The notes: generated by a model from the sequence alone, not told the origin. Positions 35,459 to 45,921 are shown, counted from the stretch's first letter. The stretch is DNA of 64,000 nucleotides from Flavobacteriales bacterium (GCA_019912395.1 JAIOIH010000087.1:1-64000), one strand, 5' to 3'. Program-made: numbers and translations.

Positions 35459-36460
35459 TCAGAACTTCGGGCACGGTACCGCCCGGTACCTCCGGTTCTT
35501 GTTGTGCTTGGGCCATTCGTAGATCACCGAGATCTCGTGCGCACCACCGCTCTTCATGGTCAGCTTGGATACGGTGACGTCATAGCTGTAGACGAGCCGG
35601 AGCTGGTAGGGCGTCTCATAGCCGAACATCAGGACCACGGCATCATCGTTCGGATAGCCGGGTTGGTACGCCTTCAGCGCCGGAAGGCCGCGATACCACA
35701 TGCCGAAGGTCACCGTGTTGTAATCAACATAGCCGCCAATGTCCAACTGGTCCCACTTCTCCTGGGCCTTGTAATGTGCAGCCAGGGTCATTTGGGTCTC
35801 GCTGTGCCTGAACGCTCGGCCGTCCAATGCAAAGCGGTAGCCGGCGTGTATGCTTGTTCGCATCGGCAGGTGGGCATCGCCATCCAGGAACAGGCTCTGT
35901 TGGGGTTCGTTCAAGTGGTTCACCGAGAAACCCGCCCAGAACTGCTCGGAGTAGTAGAGCCCCCCGGCGGAGAAATCGAAGTAGGATACGCTTTGCAACA
36001 TGGTCGGCTCGATCGAGGTGGGGGCGTTGTCCCGGATCATCTGGTCCGCGAAGAGCATGTTCCGCGGATCGAAGGAGCGCATGGTGTAGCCCACGCGCAT
36101 GCCACCCCTGATCGCTTGGCGGCGGTTCAACCGCGCCTCGTAGGAATAGCTCAGGGCGGCCTGGGTGAAGCTCAGGCCGAACGAACCGGCCCGGTCGTGC
36201 ATCACCATTCCTCCGATGCCACTGTTCACGGCCGCACTGCGGTGATCGTAAGTGATCGCATAGGTCTTGTATCCCGGTCCGATCGCGGGCCACTGCAAGC
36301 GGTAGTTCAGCCCGATGCGGTCCTGGGGGGTGTTGCCCGTTAGCGCGGGGTTCAGGTACAGCGGTGCCGCGTAGAACTGGGACAGCTGCGGGTCCTGAGC
36401 GGTCGCACGCACTACCAGGAGCACGGCCAAGGCCGACAGAATATGTGTGCGAAAGCGCAT
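35459..36460 (-). CDS. PorP/SprF family type IX secretion membrane protein
   Basis: A 333-residue outer-membrane protein: signal peptide (about 1-21), then the family opening QDPQLSQFYAAPLYLNPALTG and beta-strand-rich sequence to the end (ISVIYEWPKHNKNRRY). PorP/SprF proteins are needed for export or anchoring of a partner adhesin by T9SS. It lies 3 bp after the stop of the CHU_C adhesin gene, the classic SprB-SprF arrangement, so that adhesin is its likely client. Confidence 0.95.
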   Translation of the reverse strand: MRFRTHILSALAVLLVVRATAQDPQLSQFYAAPLYLNPALTGNTPQDRIGLNYRLQWPAIGPGYKTYAITYDHRSAAVNSGIGGMVMHDRAGSFGLSFTQAALSYSYEARLNRRQAIRGGMRVGYTMRSFDPRNMLFADQMIRDNAPTSIEPTMLQSVSYFDFSAGGLYYSEQFWAGFSVNHLNEPQQSLFLDGDAHLPMRTSIHAGYRFALDGRAFRHSETQMTLAAHYKAQEKWDQLDIGGYVDYNTVTFGMWYRGLPALKAYQPGYPNDDAVVLMFGYETPYQLRLVYSYDVTVSKLTMKSGGAHEISVIYEWPKHNKNRRYRAVPCPKF

Positions 36461-36463
36461 CTG

Positions 36464-39400
36464 CTATCGGAACAGGGTGAGGTCGCCTGTTCGTTGTACT
36501 TCCTTGTTGTCCGTGAAGCGCACCCAGAGCTGGTAGACATAGACGTCCTGCTGGCTGATGTGCCCCTTGTAATAACCGTCCCAGCCGTGGTTGATATCGT
36601 TGCTCTCGAACACCAGTTCACCCCAGCGGTTGAACACTCGCATGCGGAAGTCCTTCACGAAACGGACAAAGGGGTAGAACACGTCGTTGCTGAGGTCCAT
36701 CGGGTCGAATGACCCGCCACCACCACCATTCGGATCGGGCGTGAAGGCGTTGGGGACCGTCACGTCGTAAACGGGGTTGATCTGCACTTCATGGTCCACA
36801 CTGCTGGTGCAACCGTGATCATCCGTTACCTGCAGCGATACCTGCCAAGTGCCGGGCTCCAAGTAGTGGTAGGCCGGATCGGGATCGATGCTCATACCGC
36901 CGTCACCGAAGCTCCAATCCCACGTATTGATCGAACCGGTGGATTGATCGGTGAACTGCACATCGGCATGGTCGGCATCGGTCTCCCACGGGTCTGCCGT
37001 GAAGGCCGCCACGGGAAGCGCATAGGCGTGGACCATGCCGGTGTTCAAGGCGTTCGCCACGCAGCCCAATGGCGTGGTGACGGTCAACGAGACGGTATAG
37101 TCCCCGGCCTGATACACGTGTACAGGCATCATGGAAGTGCTGGTGGTGCCATCGCCGAAATGCCAGAGATAGGAGACGGGTTGGTTGGTCAGACCTGCCG
37201 GGAAGTGCGCGGTGACCGGAGCACAGCCCTCGGCGAGGATGGATGGAAGCGTGATCGCCGGAGGCGCTTCCACGGTGATGGCGACGGTGCCCTGGAGGGT
37301 GTTCGCGCAAGCATCCGTGGCGGTCACGGTCAGGTTCCTACTGGATGTTGCCGGTACACTGAAGGGTCCGTTCCCGGTTGCTGGAAGTTGTGGCCAGGTG
37401 ATCGACACATTGCCCGGATAGCCCGTAAGCCAAGCTCCCACCGTGGCCGTTCCTCCAGGGCAAAAGGCTGTGTCCCCGTACGTGTGGAGCGTGGCCAGTG
37501 ATAGGTCGAGCACCGACACCGGAAGGTCCAGCATGGGTCCCGGACATCCGGCCTGGTCCACTACGGACACATGCACCACTTGGGTGGCGGGGAACGAGTA
37601 CTGGAGCGTATCCCCGGTGCCCATGCCCGCCCAGGTGATCGTATAGCCGCCAGACCCACCTGAGGCCTGGGCGGTGAGCGGTACGGGCGTGTTCACGCAA
37701 ACCGTGTCGTCCACTTGCGCCGTGAGCGTGATCGGGGTTGGTGCGGCCAAGGTGGCGGTGGCCTGTGACTGGCAACCGTTGGCATCCGTTACCACCACGG
37801 TATAGGCGCCGGGAGGCAATCCAAAGGCGGTGGAGGTGGTCTGTCCGTTCGTATTGCTGCTCCATTGGAAGGTGTAGCCCGGCGTTCCGCCCGAAGGTTG
37901 CACACTGGCCGAGCCATTGCTTCCCCCGACGCAGGCCGGTGGCGTCGCTGTCACGTTGGCCGCGCTCAGGACCGTTGGTTCCGTGATGAGGACGGATGCC
38001 GTGGTATCACAACCGTAGCTGTCGGTAACATGTACGGTAAACGTTCCGGCCGCAAGGCCGCTGGCTGTTGCGGTGGCCTGCGCTGAAGGGTCATCCCAGA
38101 GGTAGGTGAACGTGGGATCGTTCGGGGTGAACTGGGCGCTTCCCGAATGGTCGCCGTTGCACGCGAGCGGGTTGTTGCCAGTGGCCGCTCCGAAGAAGCT
38201 GGTGGGCAAGGTGATGTGTACGGTATCCTGATCGGCAGGGCAGGTGCTGTTCCCCGTGGTGGTGAGCACGAGGTCCACGCCGTTGGCCATGATCTCGGCT
38301 GAACTGGGCATGTAGCTCTGCTGAAGTCCGGTGCCGCTGAAGGTCCCGTTGCCGCCGGACCAACTACCACCCGTGGCGTTGGTGACGCTGCCGCTGAGCT
38401 GCACCGGCAGGGAACTGTAGCACCCGATGAGGTCGGCCCCGGCATTGGCCAGGTTCGGCTGCCCAAGAGCTTGGATGGTGGCGCTGCCCTGGGCGGGCGC
38501 ACAACCGTTGATATCCGTTACACTGAGCGTGTAGCTTCCCGCACCCGCAAGGATCGTGGCCGTGGTGTCCCCGTTGCTCCAGGTATACTGGTAGGGTGCC
38601 GTTCCTCCGGTCACCGTAGCCGTAATGCTGCCATCACTGTTGCCAGCGCATTGTTCGTCCACCACGGCCAAGTTCGCGATCGCAAGTGCAGCGGGTGCCG
38701 TGATCACTGTGCTCATGGTGGTATCGCAGCCGTAGCTGTCCGTTACCAGTATGCTGTAGTTCCCGGCGGAAAGGCTTGTGGCCGCGGCGGTGGCCTGCGC
38801 CGAGGGGTCGTCCCAGAGGTACGTGAATGAGGGGTCGTTCGGCGTGAAGGTGGCCGAACCCGTTGCCGTTGCATTGCACGTGGCGTTCACTGCGCTTACA
38901 TCGGCAGTAAAGAAGCTGGTGGGCAAGGTGAGGTGTACGGTGTCCTGATCGGCGGGGCAGGTGGCGTTGCCGGTGGTGGTGAGGATGAGGTCCACGCCAT
39001 TGGCAATGATCTCCGCCGGGGTCGGCATGTAGCTCTGCTGGAGCCCGCTACCGCTGAAGGTGCCGCCACCACCGGACCATACACCACCGGTGGCATTGGT
39101 GACCGTGCCGTTGAGCTGGATCGGCAGATCGCCGTAGCATCCGATGATGTCGGTGCCTGCGTTGGCGGTGTTGGGCTGCCCCAAGGCTTGAATGGTGGCG
39201 CTGCCCTGGGCCGTGGTGCATCCATTTTCATCCGTCACGTCCAGTGTATAGGTGCCTGCGCCGGCGTGGATCACGGCCGTGGTATCGCCGTTGCTCCACG
39301 TGTAGTGGTACGGTGCGGTTCCGCCGGTCACCACAGCGGTGATACTGCCGTCGCCATTCCCGGCGCATTGCTCATCCACCACGTTCAGGCTGGCGATGGC

Positions 39401-41278
39401 GAGGGCCGCCGGTGCGCTGATCACTACGCTCATGGTGGTATCGCATCCCGTCCCGTCCGTTACCAGCACGCTGTAACTGCCGGCAGCAAGTCCAGCTGCC
39501 GTGGCAGCAGTTTGTGCAGCGGGGTCGTCCCAGAGGTAGGTGAGGGAGGCGGTGTCGGGCGTGAACGTGGCCGTGCCTGTTCCGTCGCCAGCGCAATACA
39601 GGTCCGTGGACCCGATGGCGGCATTGAGAAAGCTGGTGGAGAAGACGATGTGTACGGTATCCAGGGCCGGACCGCAGGGAGATTCACCCGTGGTGGTCAA
39701 TACAAGATCGACCCCGCCGCTGGCGATCTCCGCCGGCGTGGGCATGTAGGTCGCGTCCAGATCCATTCCCGTGATGGTCCCGTTGCCACCGGACCACGTG
39801 CCACCCGGTGCGTTCGTTACCGTGCCATGCAGTTCCACCGGCAATGCGCCTTGGCATGCCACGAGGTCCTGTCCGGCATTGGCGGTGCTGGCTTGGTTGG
39901 CCTCGCCGATGGTGGCATCGATCGGCCCGTTCACGCAACCGTTGCCGTCGCTGATGGTCACTGTATAGTCCCCGGCACCCGCTACGATGGAGGAGGTGGT
40001 ATCACCGGTGTTCCATAGATAGTGGAAGGGGGCGGTGCCCACGTCCACCTGTACCGAAGCGCTCCCGTCACCGTTCCCGGCACAGGATTCGTCAATGATG
40101 TCCGGACCGATATAGCTGATGCCGGGCAAAACATGTATGGAGTAGACGTAGGTCTGCTGGGCGGGGATCGGGCAGGCACCATCGTCGGCATTGATGATGA
40201 ACGGGAAGAAACCCGTGGACCCCGCGATGCCCGTCCAACAGACGTGGACCGTGATCGGATTAGTACCGCTGAAGGAAAATGTGGCACCGGGCAGGTTCTG
40301 GGTGATGTTGGAGGTGGCGGTGAGGATGTTGCCGGGGTTCGGGTCGGAGATCACCGCATCAAAGCAGAAATCACCCGATTCGCAGATCTCCACCGACCGT
40401 GGACCGGTCTGGGTGGCTTGTCCGCTGAGGTTGGACACGATGCCCGTCGCGGGATCCGGTGGGATATTGGTGCAGGGATAGGCAATGAACTGCATGTCCC
40501 GCATCACCGAGCCGATCCAGTTGCCGGCAGCGTCGTACTGGTCCACGCGCACCACCACCACCCAGTTACCGGTCTGGTTCAAGGTGAAGTTCACCTCTCC
40601 GCTTTGCGGGTCCAGCGTGATACCGGTGATGGGTTGCGTACCAGTGAAGCCCGATACGTACGGGAGGGGCACGGCACCGGTGTTCATCGCACTGATGAAG
40701 GTGTAGGTCAGGGAGTCGTTCTCGGGGTCGAACGTGCCGTAGCTGTAGGATATCGGGTAGCCGGCGCAGACGTACGGTATGGCCGTGTTGGTGAACTGGG
40801 GAGAGTCATCGCAAGGGGCCAGTGCATTGTTCAACTTGGCTTCGATGTATACGTTCTTGTTACCCGGCTGAACCAGGTTCGCGATCGCTCCGTTGCGCCA
40901 ATTCTTGGTCCAGGAGATGGTCCATGAATCACAGGGGGGCAAGGTCACGGTGCCGGTGTAGATGTATTGCTGGATGCCGGGGAGTGTGCCGCCGTTGCAC
41001 GTGCTGTTCGGCAGCTCCAGGTCGCAGAGCTGGGAGATCTCCACGCCGCCCGGTGTACTTACCGTCATGGTCGAGTTCCCGCACGGACTTTGGATATCCA
41101 ATGGGTAGGAAGTGTCCAGGTTGATGCCCGCGCAATCCCGATAAACGACCAACGTGATGCGGTACTGGTTGTTCCCCAAGCAATCGTAGTAGATCTCACC
41201 ACCGGAGATGTGCGTGGCACGCGCCGTGGAGGCGAGCAGCAGGCACAACAGAATGGAAATGATCGGTTTTCGGAGCAT
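36464..41278 (-). CDS. Large gliding/adhesin-type T9SS protein with CHU_C domain
   Basis: About 1,604 residues from ATG 41276-41278 (MLRKPIISILLCLLLASTARA as leader; an ATG 27 bp upstream is less likely). Order: an N-terminal domain common in Bacteroidota surface proteins (THISGGEIYYDCLGNNQ), further Ig-like domains, three tandem 239-residue repeats (about 455-1100) each with an Ig-like part (TVTNATGG, SYMPTPAEI) and SprB-type repeats (TYLWDDPSAQ, GCDTT; YTWSNGDTTA), PKD domains (WHFGDGTTST, WDWSFGDGG), and a gliding-motility-associated C-terminal domain (VPNAFTPD, VFNRWGELVFES, GWDGYYKG) in the last ~90 residues. Likely a cell-surface adhesin exported through T9SS with the adjacent PorP/SprF. 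Confidence 0.92.
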   Translation of the reverse strand: MLRKPIISILLCLLLASTARATHISGGEIYYDCLGNNQYRITLVVYRDCAGINLDTSYPLDIQSPCGNSTMTVSTPGGVEISQLCDLELPNSTCNGGTLPGIQQYIYTGTVTLPPCDSWTISWTKNWRNGAIANLVQPGNKNVYIEAKLNNALAPCDDSPQFTNTAIPYVCAGYPISYSYGTFDPENDSLTYTFISAMNTGAVPLPYVSGFTGTQPITGITLDPQSGEVNFTLNQTGNWVVVVRVDQYDAAGNWIGSVMRDMQFIAYPCTNIPPDPATGIVSNLSGQATQTGPRSVEICESGDFCFDAVISDPNPGNILTATSNITQNLPGATFSFSGTNPITVHVCWTGIAGSTGFFPFIINADDGACPIPAQQTYVYSIHVLPGISYIGPDIIDESCAGNGDGSASVQVDVGTAPFHYLWNTGDTTSSIVAGAGDYTVTISDGNGCVNGPIDATIGEANQASTANAGQDLVACQGALPVELHGTVTNAPGGTWSGGNGTITGMDLDATYMPTPAEIASGGVDLVLTTTGESPCGPALDTVHIVFSTSFLNAAIGSTDLYCAGDGTGTATFTPDTASLTYLWDDPAAQTAATAAGLAAGSYSVLVTDGTGCDTTMSVVISAPAALAIASLNVVDEQCAGNGDGSITAVVTGGTAPYHYTWSNGDTTAVIHAGAGTYTLDVTDENGCTTAQGSATIQALGQPNTANAGTDIIGCYGDLPIQLNGTVTNATGGVWSGGGGTFSGSGLQQSYMPTPAEIIANGVDLILTTTGNATCPADQDTVHLTLPTSFFTADVSAVNATCNATATGSATFTPNDPSFTYLWDDPSAQATAAATSLSAGNYSILVTDSYGCDTTMSTVITAPAALAIANLAVVDEQCAGNSDGSITATVTGGTAPYQYTWSNGDTTATILAGAGSYTLSVTDINGCAPAQGSATIQALGQPNLANAGADLIGCYSSLPVQLSGSVTNATGGSWSGGNGTFSGTGLQQSYMPSSAEIMANGVDLVLTTTGNSTCPADQDTVHITLPTSFFGAATGNNPLACNGDHSGSAQFTPNDPTFTYLWDDPSAQATATASGLAAGTFTVHVTDSYGCDTTASVLITEPTVLSAANVTATPPACVGGSNGSASVQPSGGTPGYTFQWSSNTNGQTTSTAFGLPPGAYTVVVTDANGCQSQATATLAAPTPITLTAQVDDTVCVNTPVPLTAQASGGSGGYTITWAGMGTGDTLQYSFPATQVVHVSVVDQAGCPGPMLDLPVSVLDLSLATLHTYGDTAFCPGGTATVGAWLTGYPGNVSITWPQLPATGNGPFSVPATSSRNLTVTATDACANTLQGTVAITVEAPPAITLPSILAEGCAPVTAHFPAGLTNQPVSYLWHFGDGTTSTSMMPVHVYQAGDYTVSLTVTTPLGCVANALNTGMVHAYALPVAAFTADPWETDADHADVQFTDQSTGSINTWDWSFGDGGMSIDPDPAYHYLEPGTWQVSLQVTDDHGCTSSVDHEVQINPVYDVTVPNAFTPDPNGGGGGSFDPMDLSNDVFYPFVRFVKDFRMRVFNRWGELVFESNDINHGWDGYYKGHISQQDVYVYQLWVRFTDNKEVQRTGDLTLFR
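37975..39900 (-). repeat. Three tandem ~717-bp coding repeats in the adhesin gene
   Basis: Matching anchors recur at exactly 717 bp: AGCTGGTG at 38197, 38914 and 39631; GCGCTGCCCT at 38481 and 39198. This equals 239 residues per unit. Copies 2 and 3 are closest in sequence; copy 1 is more diverged. Confidence 0.85.
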
Positions 41279-41546
41279 GCGAGCGTAGCTTGGCTTCCCC
41301 GACACTCCTACGGATCAAGGACCGGGAGGTTTCAAGGACAGGTTGCCCGATCGGGGTGGTATGAGCGGGTTTCCCAACCTCAGCCGGGAGGGGGGGCATA
41401 CGCCGACCGGATCACCTCTTTGTGAGCTGCCCGGATCAACCCGGGCCCGGGATGCGCGTGCCGGGATATTCCCCACGCGCTGCCCGACGCAGTGGTACCC
41501 GTGGTGAATCGGCCTGGTTTACCTTCGCAACCCCCAACCCATTTCG

Positions 41547-42884
41547 ATGTTCGAGAATTTAAGCGACAAGCTCGAAAGAGCATTCAAAGTACTCAAGGGC
41601 CAAGGCCAGATCACGGAGATCAACGTGGCCGAGACCATGAAGGAAGTGCGGCGCGCCCTGCTGGATGCCGACGTGAACTTCAAGACCGCCAAGGAATTCA
41701 CCGACCGCGTGAAGGCCAAGGCACTGGGACAGAACGTGCTGACGGCCGTTAGTCCGGGGCAGCTGCTCACCAAGATCACCAACGACGAGCTCGCGGAGCT
41801 GATGGGTGGCAAGAACGCTGGCATCAATCTGGGTGGCAATCCCACGGTGGTGCTGATGAGCGGCCTGCAAGGCTCGGGTAAGACCACCTTCAGCGGCAAG
41901 CTCGGCAACTACCTCCGCAAAAAAGGAAAGCGCGTACTGCTCACCGCCGCCGACGTGTACCGCCCCGCTGCCATCGACCAGCTGGAAACACTGGGCAAGC
42001 AACTGGAGATCGAGGTCTACAGCGAACGGGAGAACAAGGACCCGGTAAGCATTGCCAAGAACGCGATCGCACACGCCAAAACGCACGGCTTCACCGCCGT
42101 GATCATCGATACCGCCGGCCGTTTGGCGGTGGATGAGAAGATGATGGACGAGATCGCCGCGATCAAGAAGGCGATCAATCCGCAGGAAACGCTCTTCGTG
42201 GTGGATGCCATGACCGGCCAGGACGCGGTACACACGGCCAAGGCCTTCAACGAGCGGTTGGACATCGATGGCGTGGTGCTCACCAAGTTGGACGGTGATA
42301 CCCGCGGTGGTGCGGCGCTCACCATCCGAAGTGTGGTGGACAAGCCGATCAAGTTCATCGGCACCGGCGAGAAGATGGAGGCGCTGGACGAGTTCCATCC
42401 GGACCGTATGGCCGGGCGCATCCTCGGCATGGGCGACGTGGTGTCCCTGGTGGAACGTGCCCAGGAGCAGTTCGACGAGAAGGCCGCGCGCGAGCTGAAC
42501 AAGAAGATCGCGAAGGACCAGTTCGGCTTCGACGATTTCCTGGAGCAGATCGGGCAGATCAAGAAAATGGGGAACATGAAGGACCTCATGGGCATGATCC
42601 CCGGCGTGGGCAAGGCCATGAAGAACCTCGATATCCCGGACGACGCGTTCAAGGGCATCGAGGCCATCATCAAGAGCATGACGCCCTTGGAGCGCAGCAC
42701 CCCGAGCGTGATCAATGGCAGCCGCCGCCAGCGCATCGCGGCGGGCAGCGGCACCAACGTGGCCGAGGTGAACAAGCTGATGAAGCAGTTCGACGAGACT
42801 CGGAAGATGATGAAGATGATGGGAGACAAGAGCAAGATGAAGGCGATGATGCAGCGGATGCAGCAGGCGCAGGGGATGCGATAA
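41547..42884 (+). CDS. ffh: Signal recognition particle protein Ffh
   Basis: A 445-residue GTPase that binds signal sequences and delivers ribosomes to FtsY. N domain (1-90), G domain (about 95-295) with GLQGSGKTT, DVYRPAAIDQL, DTAGRLAVD and TKLDGDTRGGAAL, and a methionine-rich M domain (about 325-445; MKMMGDKSKMKAMMQRMQQA). All GTPase motifs are intact. A -7-like TACCTTCG (one mismatch) lies at 41520-41527. The 268 bp between it and the divergent adhesin gene hold no other recognisable feature. Confidence 0.98.
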   Translation: MFENLSDKLERAFKVLKGQGQITEINVAETMKEVRRALLDADVNFKTAKEFTDRVKAKALGQNVLTAVSPGQLLTKITNDELAELMGGKNAGINLGGNPTVVLMSGLQGSGKTTFSGKLGNYLRKKGKRVLLTAADVYRPAAIDQLETLGKQLEIEVYSERENKDPVSIAKNAIAHAKTHGFTAVIIDTAGRLAVDEKMMDEIAAIKKAINPQETLFVVDAMTGQDAVHTAKAFNERLDIDGVVLTKLDGDTRGGAALTIRSVVDKPIKFIGTGEKMEALDEFHPDRMAGRILGMGDVVSLVERAQEQFDEKAARELNKKIAKDQFGFDDFLEQIGQIKKMGNMKDLMGMIPGVGKAMKNLDIPDDAFKGIEAIIKSMTPLERSTPSVINGSRRQRIAAGSGTNVAEVNKLMKQFDETRKMMKMMGDKSKMKAMMQRMQQAQGMR

Positions 42885-42987
42885 TTGCCGCATAGCCCGT
42901 CTCTTTCATAGGGATGGTTCGTCGCTTCTATCAGTTGTTTTGCCGATCGATCAACCTTTTTGGTCGATCATCGTTCGAGTGGGTCCA

Positions 42988-44874
42988 ATGGACCGAACGA
43001 TGCGCTTTTCCTGCTTTTTAGTTGCCTTTTGTACAGTGCAAGCCATGGCACAAACGGGACCCGGCGGGATCGGCTCCAGTGCGAACAACCCCATTTGGCT
43101 CAGTGGTGATCGCGGCGTGTACAAAAATGCCGGGACCACGCCAGCGGCAAGTGGCGATGCCGTGCAGCAGTGGAACAACCGGTCCGGGAATCCCCGTCAC
43201 GCCCAGCAAGCTACGTTGGCCAATCGCCCCAAATTCGCTCCGGGAGCGGTGAACGGCCTGCCCGTTGTACGCTTCACGGCGGCCAGCGGAAATCGCATGG
43301 CGGCCACTGGACTCAATACGTCCACCGGTGGTAAGGCATCGGTGTGGGTGGTTGCCAGCTATCGCACCTTGCCGTCGCCGAACCCCGGAATGCTGCAAGG
43401 AACGGCCTCCGGGAACGCGTATTCATCGGATCCCTTGGACAAGAACATCGGATTGTGGGTGAACAACACGACCAAAAAAGTATGGGGGAGGGGGATCCAG
43501 ACCAATGGCACCAGCGTGAACGTACCGGCGGTCATGACGTTGAACGCCAACACGTTCCATATCCTCAGCACCCAGTATGATGGTGCGCGGATCACCCAGT
43601 ACGTGAACAACGCTTCGGCAGGAACGGCGACCTACAACGGCACCCTGCGCACATGGCCTGACATGTCCATCGGTGTACAGGCCGGTTCGGAAGGATGGGA
43701 TGGGGACATCGCCGAGGTGATCGGGTATACCACGGTGCTCAATTCCACGCAACAGGTGATCGTGGCCAACTACCTCGCGGCCAAGTATGCCATCACGCTG
43801 GGGACGGATGACATCTATGTGCAGGACGATCCCGCCAATGGGAATTATGACCATGAGGTGGCAGGCATTGGTAGGATCTCAGCTGCCAGCATGCAGACCT
43901 CTTCGAGAGGGAGTGGGATCGTGCAGATCTCGGCTCCCTCCAATCTGGACGACAATGAATTCCTGTTCTGGGGGCACGACAATGGTGCGCTGGGTTATTG
44001 GGGCGCAGGAGACCGGCCCGTTGGAGTACAGGAGCGCTTGGTAAGGACCTGGCGCGTCAGTGAGGTGAACCGCTCCGGAACCGCAGGGGATGTGGGGGCG
44101 GTTGATATCATCTTCGATCTCACCGGGCTGGGCAGCGTTACGGCCAGTGACCTTCGGATCCTGGTGGATACGGACAATGACGGTTCATTTGCCGATGAAA
44201 CCCCGATAGGCGGTGCCGTTTCCGTGGGGGCTGGCCAGTACAAGTTCGCCGGTGTCACAGCGCTTACGAACAATGTGCGCTTCAGCTTGGGTACCGCCAA
44301 CGCGGTTTCCACGCCACTTCCGGTCGAACTCCTTGCCTTCAACGCAATCCCAACAGCGCCACGCACCGTGGAACTGACCTGGGCCACGGCAAGCGAACAG
44401 TACAATGCCTTCTTTACAGTGGAGCGTTCCCCGGACCTCGCGAACTGGTCGGCCATCATTACCCGCCCCGGTGCCGGTAACAGTTCATTCCAGCTGAATT
44501 ACGAAGCCACCGACCAGGATGCTCTTCCGGGGTTGAGCTATTACCGCTTGCGGCAGACGGACCTGAACGGGGCGACCACGCTCTCGGACGTGGTGCCGGT
44601 CCATTCCGCCCCAATGAAGGAGCCATTGCCCATGGTTTATCCGAACCCCACCGTTGGACCGTTCACCGTGCGCTTTCCAGTGCCTCTTTCAACACCTGCC
44701 CGGGTAGAGCTGATCGATGGGGCAGGACAAGTGCTCTTGACCCGGGAGATCACGGCCGAGGGTACGGCCCAGCTGGTGTTCGACCCGGTCGGTATTGCGC
44801 TCGGCACCCACTACCTGCGGGTGATCTCACCTGCGGGAGTGCAGGTGCAGAACATCCTCATTGCGGGGAGATGA
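42988..44874 (+). CDS. Secreted T9SS sorting-domain protein with LamG/DUF8202-like region
   Basis: About 628 residues. Start at ATG 42988 or 43000; the latter begins right at the leader (MRFSCFLVAFCTVQAMAQ). Residues about 40-270 form a LamG-like jelly-roll (NPIWLSGDRGVYKN, NGLPVVRF, YDGARITQYVN, IAEVIGYTTVLNSTQ), followed by a region like DUF8202 (YLAAKYAITLG, NEFLFWGHDNGAL, LVRTWRVSEV), a fibronectin-like segment (VELTWATASEQYNAFFTVER) and a T9SS type A domain (VYPNPTVGP, GTHYLRVIS). Probably a surface or released protein. Function unknown. Confidence 0.85.
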   Translation: MDRTMRFSCFLVAFCTVQAMAQTGPGGIGSSANNPIWLSGDRGVYKNAGTTPAASGDAVQQWNNRSGNPRHAQQATLANRPKFAPGAVNGLPVVRFTAASGNRMAATGLNTSTGGKASVWVVASYRTLPSPNPGMLQGTASGNAYSSDPLDKNIGLWVNNTTKKVWGRGIQTNGTSVNVPAVMTLNANTFHILSTQYDGARITQYVNNASAGTATYNGTLRTWPDMSIGVQAGSEGWDGDIAEVIGYTTVLNSTQQVIVANYLAAKYAITLGTDDIYVQDDPANGNYDHEVAGIGRISAASMQTSSRGSGIVQISAPSNLDDNEFLFWGHDNGALGYWGAGDRPVGVQERLVRTWRVSEVNRSGTAGDVGAVDIIFDLTGLGSVTASDLRILVDTDNDGSFADETPIGGAVSVGAGQYKFAGVTALTNNVRFSLGTANAVSTPLPVELLAFNAIPTAPRTVELTWATASEQYNAFFTVERSPDLANWSAIITRPGAGNSSFQLNYEATDQDALPGLSYYRLRQTDLNGATTLSDVVPVHSAPMKEPLPMVYPNPTVGPFTVRFPVPLSTPARVELIDGAGQVLLTREITAEGTAQLVFDPVGIALGTHYLRVISPAGVQVQNILIAGR

Positions 44875-44936
44875 GTGCGCTATGACACCAGCTGGATGCT
44901 GTCGAATTCTGGATAATGGAGTAGTTTCGGCACCCC

Positions 44937-45827
44937 ATGTCCGATACGACCTCCACCTACCGTTCGCTCAACGGAATTGAATGCGGAAAAGCGCTGCGTG
45001 CGCAGATCGCAAGGCGAGCCCAGGAAGTATTGAAGGAGCGCGGAACTGTCCCGCACTTGGTCGCCGTGCTCGTGGGGGAGGATGCCGCCAGCCAGACCTA
45101 CGTGGGGAGCAAGGTGAAGGCCTGCGAGGAGGTGGGCTTTCGCAGCACCTTGCTCCGAAGGCCAGCGGACACCACCGAGGCCGAACTGCTGGAGGTGGTG
45201 GCCGAACTCAATGCGGACGCGGCCGTTGACGGCTTCATCGTGCAGCTGCCCTTGCCCAAGCACATCGATGAGGAGCGCGTCACCCTGGCCATCAACCCCA
45301 CCAAGGACGTGGATGGTTTCCACCCGCAGAACCTGGGCCGCATGATGCTGGGATTGCCGGGTTACCTGCCCGCCACACCGAACGGTATCGTGGAGCTGCT
45401 GAAGTTCTACGACATCCCCACGGAAGGCAGGCATTGTGTGGTGGTGGGGCGGAGCAACATCGTGGGCACGCCCATGAGCATCCTCATGAGCCGCAACACC
45501 TATCCGGGGAACTGCACGGTCACGATCACCCATAGCCGTACCAAGGACCTGCCCTCCATCACGCGCCAAGCGGACATCCTGATCGTGGCCATCGGCAAGG
45601 CCGGGTTCATTACCGCGGACATGGTGAAGCAGGGCGCGGTGGTGGTGGACGTGGGGATCCATCGTGTGGAGGATGCATCGCGCAAGAGCGGCTATCGCCT
45701 TTCGGGCGATGTGAACTTCGACGAAGTGGCCCCGAAATGCGCATGGATCACGCCCGTGCCCGGTGGGGTGGGCCCCATGACGGTGACCAGCCTCTTGTTG
45801 AACACACTGAAGGCCGCCCAGACCTGA
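44937..45827 (+). CDS. folD: Bifunctional methylenetetrahydrofolate dehydrogenase/cyclohydrolase
   Basis: A 296-residue cytoplasmic enzyme of one-carbon metabolism that interconverts 5,10-methylene-, methenyl- and 10-formyl-tetrahydrofolate. Signature segments: YVGSKVKACEEVG (catalytic Lys), DGFIVQLPLPKHI, NPTKDVDGFHPQN, VVVGRSNIVGTPM (NADP site) and PGGVGPMTVTSLLLNT. Length is typical. A -7-like TAGTTTCG (one mismatch) lies at 44922-44929. Confidence 0.97.
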   Translation: MSDTTSTYRSLNGIECGKALRAQIARRAQEVLKERGTVPHLVAVLVGEDAASQTYVGSKVKACEEVGFRSTLLRRPADTTEAELLEVVAELNADAAVDGFIVQLPLPKHIDEERVTLAINPTKDVDGFHPQNLGRMMLGLPGYLPATPNGIVELLKFYDIPTEGRHCVVVGRSNIVGTPMSILMSRNTYPGNCTVTITHSRTKDLPSITRQADILIVAIGKAGFITADMVKQGAVVVDVGIHRVEDASRKSGYRLSGDVNFDEVAPKCAWITPVPGGVGPMTVTSLLLNTLKAAQT

Positions 45828-45921
45828 GATGACCGGGAAGGCGGAACAGTGCGCGAAGATCCCATCAAGAACATCCGTCCGTTGAACCGGAACCACCACG
45901 GACCACACATCGAAACAAACC

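Noticed and set aside
37975-39900. CRISPR-like periodic repeats
   Set aside because: Period is 717 bp and wholly coding; no short repeats with unique spacers are visible anywhere in the window.
41559-42893. 444-codon antisense frame over ffh
   Set aside because: Covers all of ffh, whose GTPase motifs are intact; Leu/His-rich shadow.
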